A DNA stretch of 21,563 nt, from contig CAZQTW010000089.1 in assembly GCA_964596165.1 (NCBI GenBank), positions 1 to 21,563 of the forward strand, read 5' to 3'. This document shows positions 8,031 to 15,872 of this stretch, one piece after another; within the stretch, counting starts at the first letter, position 1, and every line of letters begins with the position of its first letter. This DNA is from CAYUQT01 sp964596165. GTDB taxonomy: Bacteria > Planctomycetota > Phycisphaerae > UBA1845 > JAFGLZ01. The notes under the pieces were generated by a model. The model was not told the origin of the DNA. It worked only from the letters and a program-made list of their open reading frames with translations, and searched no databases. Made by a program: the position numbers and the translations under genes.

Positions 8031-9248
8031 CTAACGGGCGGCCGTCGTGCTCATTGTCAGGATCGGGACCAGAATCGCCAGGGCGATGAAGAGTACCATG
8101 ACGGCCATCACCAACAACAGAACCGGTTCAAGCAGCCGAACTCCCAGATCGATGACCCGCGCCGCGCGGGCCTCGTTGGCGTCTGCGATGGTCACCAGAA
8201 CGGTGTCCAGCGTGTTCGCCTCCTCCGCGACGGCGATCATGTCGATCACGTCAACGGGAAACAGGCCGCTCTGCCCCAGCGGACCCGAAAGCGTTTCGCC
8301 CTTGCGCACGCTTTCGGCCGCCTTGTCGATCTCCTCGCCGAGCACCAGGTTGCCGGCGGAGTCCTTGCTGATCTTCAGGGCCTGCAAGATCGGCACGCCG
8401 TTCGCCAGCAACGTCCCCAGAATGCGGCAGAACCGGCAGATGGCCACGATCGTCACGATCTTGCCCACCACCGGAAGCTTGAGCTTGATCCGATCAAACA
8501 TCTTGCGACCGGCTTCGCTCCGGATGTAGGGCAGAATCGACAAGATCGTCACAATGAAACCACCCAGCACGAACACCCCGTAACTGCGAAGGAAATCGGT
8601 GACCGCAAACAGGATCTTCGTCAGCGCCGGAAGCTGTCCCTGCGATTCCAGCTTGGTGAGGAACGGCCGGATCTTGGGCACGACGAACGTCAGCATCATG
8701 ATCACGACGCCGAAACCGGCCGTCATCAGCATGATGGGGTAGACCATCGACCCGACCAGTTTGTTGCGGAGTTCGTTCTGTCGCTCTACGAAGACGGCCA
8801 CACGGGAAAGGACCTCTTCGAGAAACCCGCCCCGCTCGCCGGCCCGAATCATCGAAACGTGCAGCTCGCTGAACGCATGCGGGTGTTTCTCCATCGCCTC
8901 GGCCAGTCCCAGCCCACCGGCCACGTCGTCCCGGACCTCGCGGAGGATCTCCACCATCGCGGCGTTGGCGTTCGCCTTCGCCAACACATCCAGCGCCCGA
9001 AGCACCGGAACACCCGCTCGGAGCAAGTCTGCCAACTGCCCGTAGGCCTGTCCGAGCAGCGAAAGCTTGATCCGCTTGCGCCGCCCGGGAACGATCGAAC
9101 GGGTCGCCAGACCCCCTTCGCGGACCTCGATCGGGAACAGTTGCCGATCGTCCAGGCTCCGCAGGGCAGCCTGCTGGTTCTCGGCGGTCAACACGCCGGT
9201 CAGTTGCTCCCCTCGAACATTCCGAGCTATGTAGCTAAATGTAGGCAT
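8031..9248 (-). CDS. gspF: Type II secretion inner-membrane platform protein GspF
   Basis: 405 residues, the normal length of GspF/PilC. The N-terminus PTFSYIARNVRGEQLTGVL is the family's opening strand pair. Two T2SSF domains follow: the first at about 65-190 (LADLLRAGVPVLRALDVL at 72-89, SMIRAGERGGFLEEVL at 132-147) and the second at about 268-395 (RFCRILGTLLANGVPILQAL at 272-291). Membrane helices lie at about 169-190, 223-241 and 373-396. GspF sits in the inner membrane and is thought to rotate or rearrange under the GspE ATPase to add pseudopilins. It is the first gene of the minus-strand operon; a candidate promoter lies just upstream. The ribosome site is weak (GAGA). Confidence 0.94.
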   Translation of the reverse strand: MPTFSYIARNVRGEQLTGVLTAENQQAALRSLDDRQLFPIEVREGGLATRSIVPGRRKRIKLSLLGQAYGQLADLLRAGVPVLRALDVLAKANANAAMVEILREVRDDVAGGLGLAEAMEKHPHAFSELHVSMIRAGERGGFLEEVLSRVAVFVERQNELRNKLVGSMVYPIMLMTAGFGVVIMMLTFVVPKIRPFLTKLESQGQLPALTKILFAVTDFLRSYGVFVLGGFIVTILSILPYIRSEAGRKMFDRIKLKLPVVGKIVTIVAICRFCRILGTLLANGVPILQALKISKDSAGNLVLGEEIDKAAESVRKGETLSGPLGQSGLFPVDVIDMIAVAEEANTLDTVLVTIADANEARAARVIDLGVRLLEPVLLLVMAVMVLFIALAILVPILTMSTTAAR

Positions 9249-9279
9249 TTCTCAATCTTACGCGTCTTTACTGCCCCCT

Positions 9280-9307
9280 ACTCTATCGCCTGGTGCGAGC
9301 CAGTCAA
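9280..9307 (-). promoter_or_regulatory. Candidate promoter of the gspF operon
   Basis: On the minus strand, TTGACT (9302-9307) and TAGAGT (9280-9285) are separated by 16 bases, and the -10 box lies 31 bases before the gspF start. This matches the sigma-70 consensus at 5 of 6 and 4 of 6 positions. It would explain how gspF is transcribed beyond the terminator that ends gspE. Chance matches of this quality are common, so confidence is low to moderate. Confidence 0.35.
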
Positions 9308-9554
9308 TGGTGGTGTCAGTGGGCGAGCGTCGCTGACAGGTAGCACCGATTGAATCGGGCATGAACGGGTCCGAAACCTATGGGTTCAAATCGTCCCATC
9401 ACCCTATTCTACGCACCCGACGGCGGGCAGATGCAAAGGTCGGCTCGGTCGAGCGAGGGCAAGCAAACGCGTCGGCAATCGCTAAATTCTTATGGGACGG
9501 ACGTTTCCCGAACGAACACGATCAACCCCTTTCACGAACATCGCCGCCCCACAT

Positions 9555-9585
9555 AAAAACATACGCCCCGCCCATCAGGCGGGGC
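9555..9585 (-). terminator. Rho-independent terminator after gspE
   Basis: Read on the minus strand, a perfect 8-bp stem GCCCCGCC/GGCGGGGC with a 5-base loop (9565-9585) is followed five bases later by TTTTT (9559-9555). It starts 65 bases after the gspE stop. This separates gspE transcription from the rest of the secretion operon. Confidence 0.75.
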
Positions 9586-9649
9586 CGCATGCGTCATGGT
9601 CGGATGACAACGTTGTCCTGTCCTTTCAAATCCGCGCGGATCAAAGCGG

Positions 9650-11347
9650 CTACGACCGGGTGGCTCGTACGACCTCTTCGATGGTGGTCTGTCCCTCGCG
9701 CACCTTGTCAAAGCCATCCTCTCGCAGCAGCTTCAGGCCATTACGGCGGGCGACTTCCAGAAGCTTGCCGGCCGACGCCCGCTGGACGATCAGCTCGCGA
9801 AGCTCCTCATTCATGAGCATCAGCTCATAGATGCCGATTCGGCCGACGTACCCCTTGTTGAAACACGTGCGACAGCCCTTGCCGCGGTAGAGCTTCTGTC
9901 CCGGCTGATACTCGAAGTCGGGCGGCAGGGCGGCCGGATCGGGCTCGTATGCCTCCCGACAATCCGGACAGATGCGCCGGACCAGCCGCTGAGCCATCAC
10001 GCCTTCGACCGAGCTGCTGATCAGGAACGGCTCGACACCCATGTCGAGCAACCGCGTGGCGGCCGTCGCGGCGTCATTGGTGTGCAACGTGCTGAAGACG
10101 AGGTGACCGGTCAACGACGCGTTGATCGCCACTTCGGCCGTCTCAACATCGCGGATTTCGCCGACGAGAATGACGTCCGGGTCATGCCGCAGGAACGATC
10201 GCAAGGCGCTGGCGAACGTCAACCCGATCTTCGGCAGCACCTGAACCTGATTGACGCCCTCCAGCACGTATTCGACCGGGTCCTCAATCGTCAGGATCTT
10301 GATCTCGTCCGATACGATGGTTCGCAGTGCCGCGTACAACGTCGTCGTCTTACCGCTTCCCGTCGGTCCGGTCACGAGAATGATGCCGTGAGGCTGGTTG
10401 ATGAGGCGATCGAACATCTCTAGCGTCCGCTGGCCCATTCCGAGATCCTTCAGGGCGACCAGCGACCGCTGCTTGTCCAGGATACGGAGCACCACGCCTT
10501 CGCCGAACGCCATCGGGATGACGCTGACGCGGAAATCGATCTCGCGACCCTTGAACTTCACCTTGAAGCCGCCGTCCTGGGGCAGACGTTTCTCGGCGAT
10601 GTTCATGTTGGCCAAAATCTTGATGCGGCTGATGATTGCCGCCTGGAATCGTCGGATCTGCGGCGGGACGTTCGTGTTGTGCAACACGCCGTCCACCCGA
10701 TAGCGAATCTTCAGATCGTGCTCGAACGGCTCGATGTGAACGTCGCTGGCCCGTTCGGTGATCGCCTCCTCCAGAATTTCGTTGACCAGCTTGACGACGC
10801 TGGCCTCCTGGGCCATCGCCTCGATGTCGCCGTTTTCGTCGACACTGTCGGAGAGAATCTCCATCTCTTCTTCATCGATCATTTCCCCGATCGTGTCGCC
10901 GCCGATCCCGTAGTGCTTCTTGATGACGCGATCGATCTCGGACTGCGCGGCGAGCACCGGCTCGACCTTCAGCCCGGTCATCATCCGCAACTCGTCGAAG
11001 GCATAGACGTCGAAGGGATCGCTGGTGGCCACCTTGAGCGCGTCGGCGGTCCGCTCGATCGGAATCAGACCGCGCTTGTGCACCAGCTTGCTGGGCATCG
11101 CGCGGAGCATCTCGACGTCGATGTTCATCTCGGACAAGTCGACGACGGGCAAACACAACTGCTCGCCGAGGACGTCGAGGACGTCGCGCTCGTCGACGAA
11201 GCCCATCTTCACCAGGATACGATCAATGCGATCCGTCGGTGTCTTCCGGGCAGCCATCGCCTCTTCCAGATTGGCCGAGGAAATCTTGCCCTTTCTGAGC
11301 AGCATCTCACCGACATTGACCGCTACACTGCCTACTGACCCTGCCAC
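9650..11347 (-). CDS. gspE: Type II secretion / type IV pilus assembly ATPase GspE
   Basis: 565 residues, normal for GspE/PilB. An N-terminal T2SSE-N domain (about 10-150) binds the PilM/GspL-type protein. The motor part has Walker A GPTGSGKT (327-334), Asp box TIEDPVE (353-359), Walker B DVILVGEIRD (391-400) and His box LTGHLVFSTLHTND (412-425). A four-cysteine zinc site follows: Cys460-PD-Cys463 and Cys492-RT-Cys495. All expected catalytic residues are present, so this is an extension ATPase and not a PilT-type retraction motor, which lacks the Cys site. The start is GTG at 11347 with AAGGGTGG upstream; an ATG 14 codons further in is an alternative. It is upstream of gspF but separated by 400 bases and a terminator, so it is likely a single-gene unit. 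Confidence 0.95.
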   Translation of the reverse strand: MAGSVGSVAVNVGEMLLRKGKISSANLEEAMAARKTPTDRIDRILVKMGFVDERDVLDVLGEQLCLPVVDLSEMNIDVEMLRAMPSKLVHKRGLIPIERTADALKVATSDPFDVYAFDELRMMTGLKVEPVLAAQSEIDRVIKKHYGIGGDTIGEMIDEEEMEILSDSVDENGDIEAMAQEASVVKLVNEILEEAITERASDVHIEPFEHDLKIRYRVDGVLHNTNVPPQIRRFQAAIISRIKILANMNIAEKRLPQDGGFKVKFKGREIDFRVSVIPMAFGEGVVLRILDKQRSLVALKDLGMGQRTLEMFDRLINQPHGIILVTGPTGSGKTTTLYAALRTIVSDEIKILTIEDPVEYVLEGVNQVQVLPKIGLTFASALRSFLRHDPDVILVGEIRDVETAEVAINASLTGHLVFSTLHTNDAATAATRLLDMGVEPFLISSSVEGVMAQRLVRRICPDCREAYEPDPAALPPDFEYQPGQKLYRGKGCRTCFNKGYVGRIGIYELMLMNEELRELIVQRASAGKLLEVARRNGLKLLREDGFDKVREGQTTIEEVVRATRS

Positions 11348-11753
11348 AACACCACCCTTTCCCTGAAAAGCTTAATGCGCCGGGCCGACCTCCATTTCGA
11401 CCGGTTTTCCCCTCTTCCACCAAGTTTCGTACAAGACCCTTTCAGATAGGCGCTTGCGCGCGCACTTACGATGCCCCGTCGATGCCCTGGGTTTGAAGCT
11501 TATAACCCCGTCACAACAAACCGTTGCAGAAAAATCAATAAAGCGAAACAGTATTAGAAATATAGCGTTGATCGTGGCCAACGGCCGCAACTCCCCCCTC
11601 GGTTCCGTGGAGCGTCTCCGGAGCCTGCCCCTGTCCTCCGATGGATTATATGCCGTCGGTCAATCGTCGGCGCGGAATCGCCCGGATTTTCCCGGGGCAA
11701 GCATTGGGCGACCAACCACGCGTGCTTGCCCCCCAAAAAAACGAACGCTCGGA
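11348..11753. other. Non-coding gap upstream of gspE, with AT-rich segment
   Basis: 406 bases. A segment at about 11495-11575 is clearly AT-richer than its surroundings and is the likely location of gspE promoter elements; the best -10 match on the minus strand is TATAAG (11499-11504), but no good -35 box lies at the right distance. A 72-codon open frame on the minus strand at 11372-11590 has no ribosome site and an implausible composition. The left-over part beside the small membrane gene holds an inverted repeat, listed separately. Confidence 0.5.
11694..11732. repeat. Perfect 10-base inverted repeat downstream of the small membrane gene
   Basis: GGGGCAAGCA (11694-11703) and TGCTTGCCCC (11723-11732) are exact reverse complements around a 19-base spacer. 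It starts 21 bases after the stop of the 106-residue gene on the minus strand. In that transcript a run of seven U comes before the stem, not after it, so this is not a standard terminator. It could still be a 3' stabilising hairpin or a protein site. Confidence 0.55.
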
Positions 11754-12074
11754 CTACTCGACCGTCAGCTTGAAGTTGCCCAGTCCGTAGACGCCGGCGC
11801 CTGCGACGACATCCTGGTTGTCCTTGAAGACGACGACGCTCTTGTCATACACAATGATCTCGGCGATGTTGGGCACCTGAAGGTCTTTGCCGTGAACTTC
11901 ATACTTGACCAAGCGGTTCGGTCCCTTGTAGATCACCACGCCCTGGTCGGCCTTGTCGCCGGCGGCGGCGGCGAGCGCCTGCCCACCGGTCGATCCGCCG
12001 TCGCGCGAACCGATGACCCAGCCGATCAGCAGGAATGCCACGCACATCCCGATCATGAACCACTTGCTCTGCAT
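11754..12074 (-). CDS. Small single-pass membrane protein of unknown function
   Basis: 106 residues from the ATG at 12074, chosen because AAGGAG lies eight bases upstream; the frame stays open 37 codons further but with no ribosome site and a basic composition unlike protein. MQSKWFM is followed by a membrane helix GMCVAFLLIGWVIGS (about 9-23), a short Gly/Ala linker and a beta-strand-rich domain (VVIYKGPNRLVKYEVHG, IAEIIVYDKSVVVFKDN). Topology would place the C-terminal domain outside the cytoplasm. I do not recognise the family. It is monocistronic, divergent from the beta-helix gene, and has a candidate promoter. Similar small membrane-anchored proteins of unknown role are frequent in this bacterial group, but nothing here indicates the role. 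Confidence 0.75.
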   Translation of the reverse strand: MQSKWFMIGMCVAFLLIGWVIGSRDGGSTGGQALAAAAGDKADQGVVIYKGPNRLVKYEVHGKDLQVPNIAEIIVYDKSVVVFKDNQDVVAGAGVYGLGNFKLTVE

Positions 12075-12390
12075 GTCTGTCGCTCCTTGATCACGACGCC
12101 ACCTCGCTCTTTCGCAACGGCCCGATGCCGTCCGATACCGGCGAGCATTGTACTGGTCAAACCGTCTGCGAGCGAGTATGGTCACCGCGAACAGGCGGGT
12201 CCTGGGTTCCGGAAATCAACGACGCGACGGGTATGGCGCCGCGCCCCGATACGCGGAACGCGAGGCGGCTTTCCTGAAACACCGTGGCGGATGCACCGTG
12301 GACAGGACTCGCCTCAATCCCCCCAGCTCAAGGGGGGAAGAAGCGTCAAGAGTGACTTGTGAGACTCGTCCGTACGGAAAGGAACTGATG
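12075..12390. other. Divergent intergenic region
   Basis: 316 bases between two divergently read genes. The left half holds the promoter candidate for the small membrane gene. The right half contains a GC hairpin CCCCCC (12319-12324) / GGGGGG (12332-12337) with a 7-base loop, which lies in the presumed leader of the beta-helix gene. No plus-strand promoter was recognised. Confidence 0.5.
12132..12160 (-). promoter_or_regulatory. Candidate promoter of the small membrane gene
   Basis: On the minus strand, TTGACC (12155-12160) and TATCGG (12132-12137) are 17 bases apart, about 57 bases before the start codon. The -35 box matches sigma-70 consensus at 5 of 6 positions, the -10 box at only 3 of 6. 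Confidence 0.35.
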
Positions 12391-13737
12391 ATGGCAAAGA
12401 ATCGTCCTGCGTCACCGTTCGCATTACGTGAAGAACATCGAATGTTTCAGGGCATGCGCGGCTCGTTGCGGACGTACGTTCGCATCGTGGGCATCACATG
12501 CTCGCTTCTCGGTACGGCCTTCGCCCAGTCGGCGGCGGAGGTACTGAACGTCCGATCACACGGCGCCAAAGGGGACGGACAGGCCGACGACACGGCCGCG
12601 TTCCAGCAGGCGCTCGATGCGGCCGCCAAGGCGGGCGGCGGGGTGGTGTATGCGCCTCGCGGCAACTACTTCTTCGCCGGACATCTGAACGTCCCGCCGG
12701 CCGTCACGCTGAAGGGCGTTTGGGAATCCGTCCCGGCGCACAATGGGATCCGCGACAAGGGCCTGCCCAAGCCGACCGACGACGGCACGACCTTCCTGGT
12801 CACCGAGGGCGAGGGCAAGGAAGACGGCCCGCCGTTCATCACGCTCAACACCAACGGCACCCTCAAGGGCGTCGTGATCTACTACCCGAAACAGAATGAG
12901 GACGACACGCCCAAGCCCTATCCCTACGCGATCGCCATGCGCGGCAAGAACCCGGCTGTCTTGGACGTTGAGTTGCTCAACCCGTACAACGGAATCGACA
13001 CGGCCGGTAGCGAGCGGCATCTGATTCGCAACGTGTCCGGCCAACCGCTCCGCCGAGGCATCTGGGTCGACGCCATCTACGACATCGGACGGATCGAGAA
13101 CGTGCACTTCAACCCCTGGTGGAGCATGAAGAAGGCCTTCGCTTGGCAGATGGCCAACGGCGAGGCGTTCATTTTCGCACGGACCGACTGGCAGTACGTC
13201 CTGAACACCTTCTGCTTCGGCTACAAGGTGGGCTACAAGTTCGTCGGGTCCAAGGCGGGCGTCTGCAACGGCAACTTTCTCGGCTTGGGCGCCGACGACT
13301 GTTGGACGGCCGTCGTGGTCGAGCAGAGCGCGCCGTGTGGCCTACTGATCACCAACGGCGAGTTTGTCTCATTTCACGGACCGGACCCAACGATGGTCGA
13401 GGTGACCCAGACGCATCACGGCGCCGTGCGGTTCGTCAACTGCGCCTTCTGGGGACCGTGCAACCAGATCGCCCGTATCGCCGGCCGGGGGACGGTCGGC
13501 TTCAGCGACTGCACGTTCACGCAGTGGGACGAGAAGAAGGAAGGCCGCCACGCCATCCAGGTCGAAAGCGGTACCGTTTTGGTCCGCGGCTGCGACTTCC
13601 AGCAACCCAAGGCCCAGGTCGAGCTAAAGGAGGGCGTCCGCCGAGCGGTGATCACGGACAACATCTTCCGCGGGCCGGAACGGATCGTGAACAACAGCAA
13701 GGGCAACGTGCGGATCGCCAACAACGCGGGAGAATAG
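12391..13737 (+). CDS. Exported beta-helix protein, pectate lyase 3 superfamily
   Basis: 448 residues from the ATG at 12391, seven bases after AGGA; an ATG one codon earlier is equally possible. A long basic N-region leads to a hydrophobic stretch VRIVGITCSLLGTAFA (30-45), a signal peptide probably cut after AFA. The mature start VLNVRSHGAKGDGQADDTAA (51-70) is the hallmark of the pectate-lyase-3 family, a right-handed beta-helix fold also found in rhamnogalacturonan-degrading enzymes and phage tail proteins. The rest has beta-helix rungs such as AVRFVNCAFWGP, TVGFSDCTFTQW, TVLVRGCDFQQP and AVITDNIFRGP, each with a repeated N/D-C-x-F turn. I do not see an obvious catalytic Asp pair of family 28 hydrolases, so substrate and activity are open. 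Polysaccharide binding or cleavage outside the cell is an inference from fold only. Confidence 0.85.
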   Translation: MAKNRPASPFALREEHRMFQGMRGSLRTYVRIVGITCSLLGTAFAQSAAEVLNVRSHGAKGDGQADDTAAFQQALDAAAKAGGGVVYAPRGNYFFAGHLNVPPAVTLKGVWESVPAHNGIRDKGLPKPTDDGTTFLVTEGEGKEDGPPFITLNTNGTLKGVVIYYPKQNEDDTPKPYPYAIAMRGKNPAVLDVELLNPYNGIDTAGSERHLIRNVSGQPLRRGIWVDAIYDIGRIENVHFNPWWSMKKAFAWQMANGEAFIFARTDWQYVLNTFCFGYKVGYKFVGSKAGVCNGNFLGLGADDCWTAVVVEQSAPCGLLITNGEFVSFHGPDPTMVEVTQTHHGAVRFVNCAFWGPCNQIARIAGRGTVGFSDCTFTQWDEKKEGRHAIQVESGTVLVRGCDFQQPKAQVELKEGVRRAVITDNIFRGPERIVNNSKGNVRIANNAGE

Positions 13738-14399
13738 GGGGCGTGAACGAAACGAACGTCCGAATCGGACCGACAACGACGGAGTAGGAATCAGGGTTGG
13801 TCCACAACCTCGTCCACACATCCGAACGGGCGGGACCACCCTGCGGGACTCGCGCCTGGGGCGATGACGCCCACCCGGCGTAGGGGATAAGGAATGGCGG
13901 ACACGAACAGGTGGCAGTCACCGGTCAATAAGCCGTTGCATCCGTTCCCGGGATAGGGAGCGAGTCTGTTCGCGCCTCCGACCACGGCGTCGCCACTCCA
14001 ACGTTTGCCCGAAGGCAGCGGTTTCTCTCGCGGCTCAATACCCGGTCCGGACGTATCCCTGGCGAGGTTTCGCCCATGCCCTCGCGGGTAGGGACTCACA
14101 ACTCGGGGCCGCTGTGGGCCGCTAACGCTTCAACGGATGGCCCTTTCATTCACCCCACCTTCGCCCGGCACCCGGAGGTTCCACAATGACCTTTCATCTT
14201 GCGACAGGAGGGGGCTCGGAACGAGTCTTGCGGAACAGGTCGCAACGGCCCCGGCAAGCTTCGAGCGACTGCGAGCCCTTGGAGACAGTCCGACCATCGG
14301 CACGCAGGGCGGCATGATATCGGATTCCCGAAACCAGCCCAGATCCCGGCCGGCAATCCTCGCTCAACAGAGGGGTACGACACTCAACCGTGAATGACG
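13738..14399. other. Long stretch without a recognisable gene
   Basis: 662 bases between two convergent genes. Several short open frames exist on both strands, but none has a ribosome site or protein-like composition; the longest on the minus strand (13791-14099, 102 codons) is rich in Pro, Gly, Cys and Arg. The minus strand contains AACGGCTTATTGACCGGTGA at 13919-13938, which faintly recalls the 3' end of RNase P RNA, but the other conserved RNase P motifs are missing. No terminator with a U run was found for either neighbour. Confidence 0.5.
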
Positions 14400-15509
14400 T
14401 CACGAATTCTGCAACTGGAGGTTCTTGATTCGCTGCTCGCGGTCGTGCGCCTTTAAGGCGTTGATCAGCTCATCCATCTCGCCCTGAATGATGCGATCGA
14501 GCGTGAAGTTTTCGTTGATCCGGTGATCGGTGCACCGGTTCTGCGGGAAGTTGTACGTGCGGATCCGCTCGCTGCGATCGCCCGACCCGATCATGGTCCG
14601 GCGGGCCGTGTCGCGTTTCTCCTGCTCCTGTCGCATCTGAAGGTCGAGTACACGCGACATCAGCAGCCGCCGCGCCTTGGCCCGGTTCTTGTGCTGGCTC
14701 CGCTCATCGCGCATCGACACCGTGATGCCGGTGGGAATGTGCTCGAGGCGGATCGCCGAGCTGACCTTGTTGACGTTCTGCCCGCCCGGACCGCCGGCAC
14801 AACTCACATGCTCGATAACGTCCTTTTCCCAGTCGATCTTGACCTCGACTTCCTCCGGCTCGGGTAGGACGGCCACCGTGGCCGCCGAGGTGTGAACGCG
14901 ACCCTGCGCCTCCGTCTCGGGTACGCGCTGCACGCGATGACCGCCGCCCTCGTAGCCTAGGTCGGAGTAGACGCCCTGGCCTTTGAAGTTGATGATGATC
15001 TCGCGGAACCCGCCCATGTCCGTCGGCGAGGCGTCGAGCACCTCGTACTTGTAGCCCTTCGTTTGGGCAAAACGCAGATACATCTCGTAGAGGTCGCGGG
15101 CGAACAATGCCGCCTCTTCGCCGCCGGTGCCCGCCCGGATTTCCATGATGATCGAGTCGATGTCGGCCTCGTTGCCCATGACCAACATCCCCGTCAGGTC
15201 CTCGATCGCCCGGGCGGCCTTCGCCTGAAGTTCGGGAAGCTCCTGCTCGGCGAGTTCCTTCAATTCCGGGTCGCCCTGGGGATCGGACATGATCGCGTTG
15301 GCCTCTTCGATTTGCCGTTCCACCTGGCGGTAGGCCCGAAACGGCGTGACGATCCGCCGCAGCGAACCCTCCTCCTTGCTCAGCTCGACGATGCGGACCG
15401 GATTGGAGGCGACCTCCGGGCGGTTCATCTCGTTGAGGACGTCGTCATATCGGCGCGCAATTTCATCGAGGCGGGCGATCAGTGCGTTCTGGCCACCGGA
15501 AGCCGTCAT
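14400..15509 (-). CDS. prfA: Peptide chain release factor 1
   Basis: 369 residues from the ATG at 15509, selected because GAGGA lies nine bases upstream and the length then fits RF1 (about 360); another ATG at 15518 and an open frame to 15605 are less likely. RF1 recognises UAA and UAG and triggers peptide release. The stop-codon recognition motif is PET in RVPETEAQGRVHTSAATVAV, a variant of the PxT motif (PAT in E. coli) also seen in other RF1 proteins, and not the SPF of RF2. The catalytic GGQ loop is AGGPGGQNVNKVSSAIRLEH. The RAGTGGEEAALFA segment and SQHKNRAKARRLL are also standard. It lies 108 bases downstream of rpmE in the same orientation. prmC, which often follows prfA and methylates the GGQ glutamine, is not present here. 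Confidence 0.97.
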   Translation of the reverse strand: MTASGGQNALIARLDEIARRYDDVLNEMNRPEVASNPVRIVELSKEEGSLRRIVTPFRAYRQVERQIEEANAIMSDPQGDPELKELAEQELPELQAKAARAIEDLTGMLVMGNEADIDSIIMEIRAGTGGEEAALFARDLYEMYLRFAQTKGYKYEVLDASPTDMGGFREIIINFKGQGVYSDLGYEGGGHRVQRVPETEAQGRVHTSAATVAVLPEPEEVEVKIDWEKDVIEHVSCAGGPGGQNVNKVSSAIRLEHIPTGITVSMRDERSQHKNRAKARRLLMSRVLDLQMRQEQEKRDTARRTMIGSGDRSERIRTYNFPQNRCTDHRINENFTLDRIIQGEMDELINALKAHDREQRIKNLQLQNS

Positions 15510-15617
15510 CCCTGGCATTCCTCGGTCGTCGAAAGGTGCGTCGTGCTCACCGAACGAAAAGTCACGCCGTGTCACCCGTTCGCACGGATCACACGGCGTG
15601 GTCATGTGCGGCCGACG

Positions 15618-15872
15618 CTAACCCTTTGCTGCTTTGGCCTTGCCCTTGGCGGGCGCCTCGGACTTCTTGAAGTACGTTCCGCCGAACTTCTTCTGGAACT
15701 TCTCGACGCGGCCGGCGGTGTCGACGAACTTCTGCTTGCCCGTGTAGAACGGGTGACAGGATGAGCAGATTTCCACGTTCAGCGTGGGTACCGTCGCCCG
15801 CGTCGTGAACGAGGCCCCACAACCGCAGGTGACCTTGCATGGCACATACTTTGGATGAATACCTTCCTTCAT
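15618..15872 (-). CDS. rpmE: 50S ribosomal protein L31
   Basis: 84 residues from the ATG at 15872, eight bases after AAGGGG. The start MKEGIHPKY and the segment CHPFYTGKQKFVDTAGRVEKF are characteristic of L31. Cysteines at 12, 16 and 18 and the pair CSSC at 36-39 make this the zinc-binding (C+) type. A Lys/Ala-rich tail of about 15 residues (KKSEAPAKGKAKAAKG) extends beyond the usual 66-72 residues. It binds the 50S subunit and helps bridge to 30S. The rpmE-prfA order is found in several bacterial phyla and supports a shared transcript. Confidence 0.96.
   Translation of the reverse strand: MKEGIHPKYVPCKVTCGCGASFTTRATVPTLNVEICSSCHPFYTGKQKFVDTAGRVEKFQKKFGGTYFKKSEAPAKGKAKAAKG

Larger units (their letters stand above)
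9249..9649. other. Non-coding gap between gspF and gspE
   Basis: 401 bases without a convincing gene. They hold the gspF promoter candidate at the left end and the gspE terminator at the right end. A stretch at about 9384-9405 contains GGGTTCAAAT, which recalls a tRNA T-loop, but the flanking bases do not form the T stem and no tRNA can be folded around it. Short open frames here lack ribosome sites. Confidence 0.6.

Noticed and set aside
7773..9353. Plus-strand open frame of 526 codons opposite gspF
   Set aside because: Antisense to a clearly conserved GspF; His/Gln/Arg-rich with no recognisable motif.
9380..9410. tRNA-like T-loop GGGTTCAAAT
   Set aside because: Flanking bases do not form a T stem, and no acceptor or anticodon arm can be found.
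12319..12337. CCCCCC/GGGGGG hairpin as a terminator
   Set aside because: No U run on either side and no gene ends nearby; more likely a chance or leader structure.
13919..13938. RNase P RNA-like fragment on the minus strand
   Set aside because: Resembles the 3' conserved GGCUUAU region only; the GAGGAAAGUCC motif and the rest of the core are absent.
14395..14402. Palindrome TGACGTCA at the prfA stop
   Set aside because: Eight-base palindromes are frequent by chance and this one overlaps the coding end with no promoter nearby.
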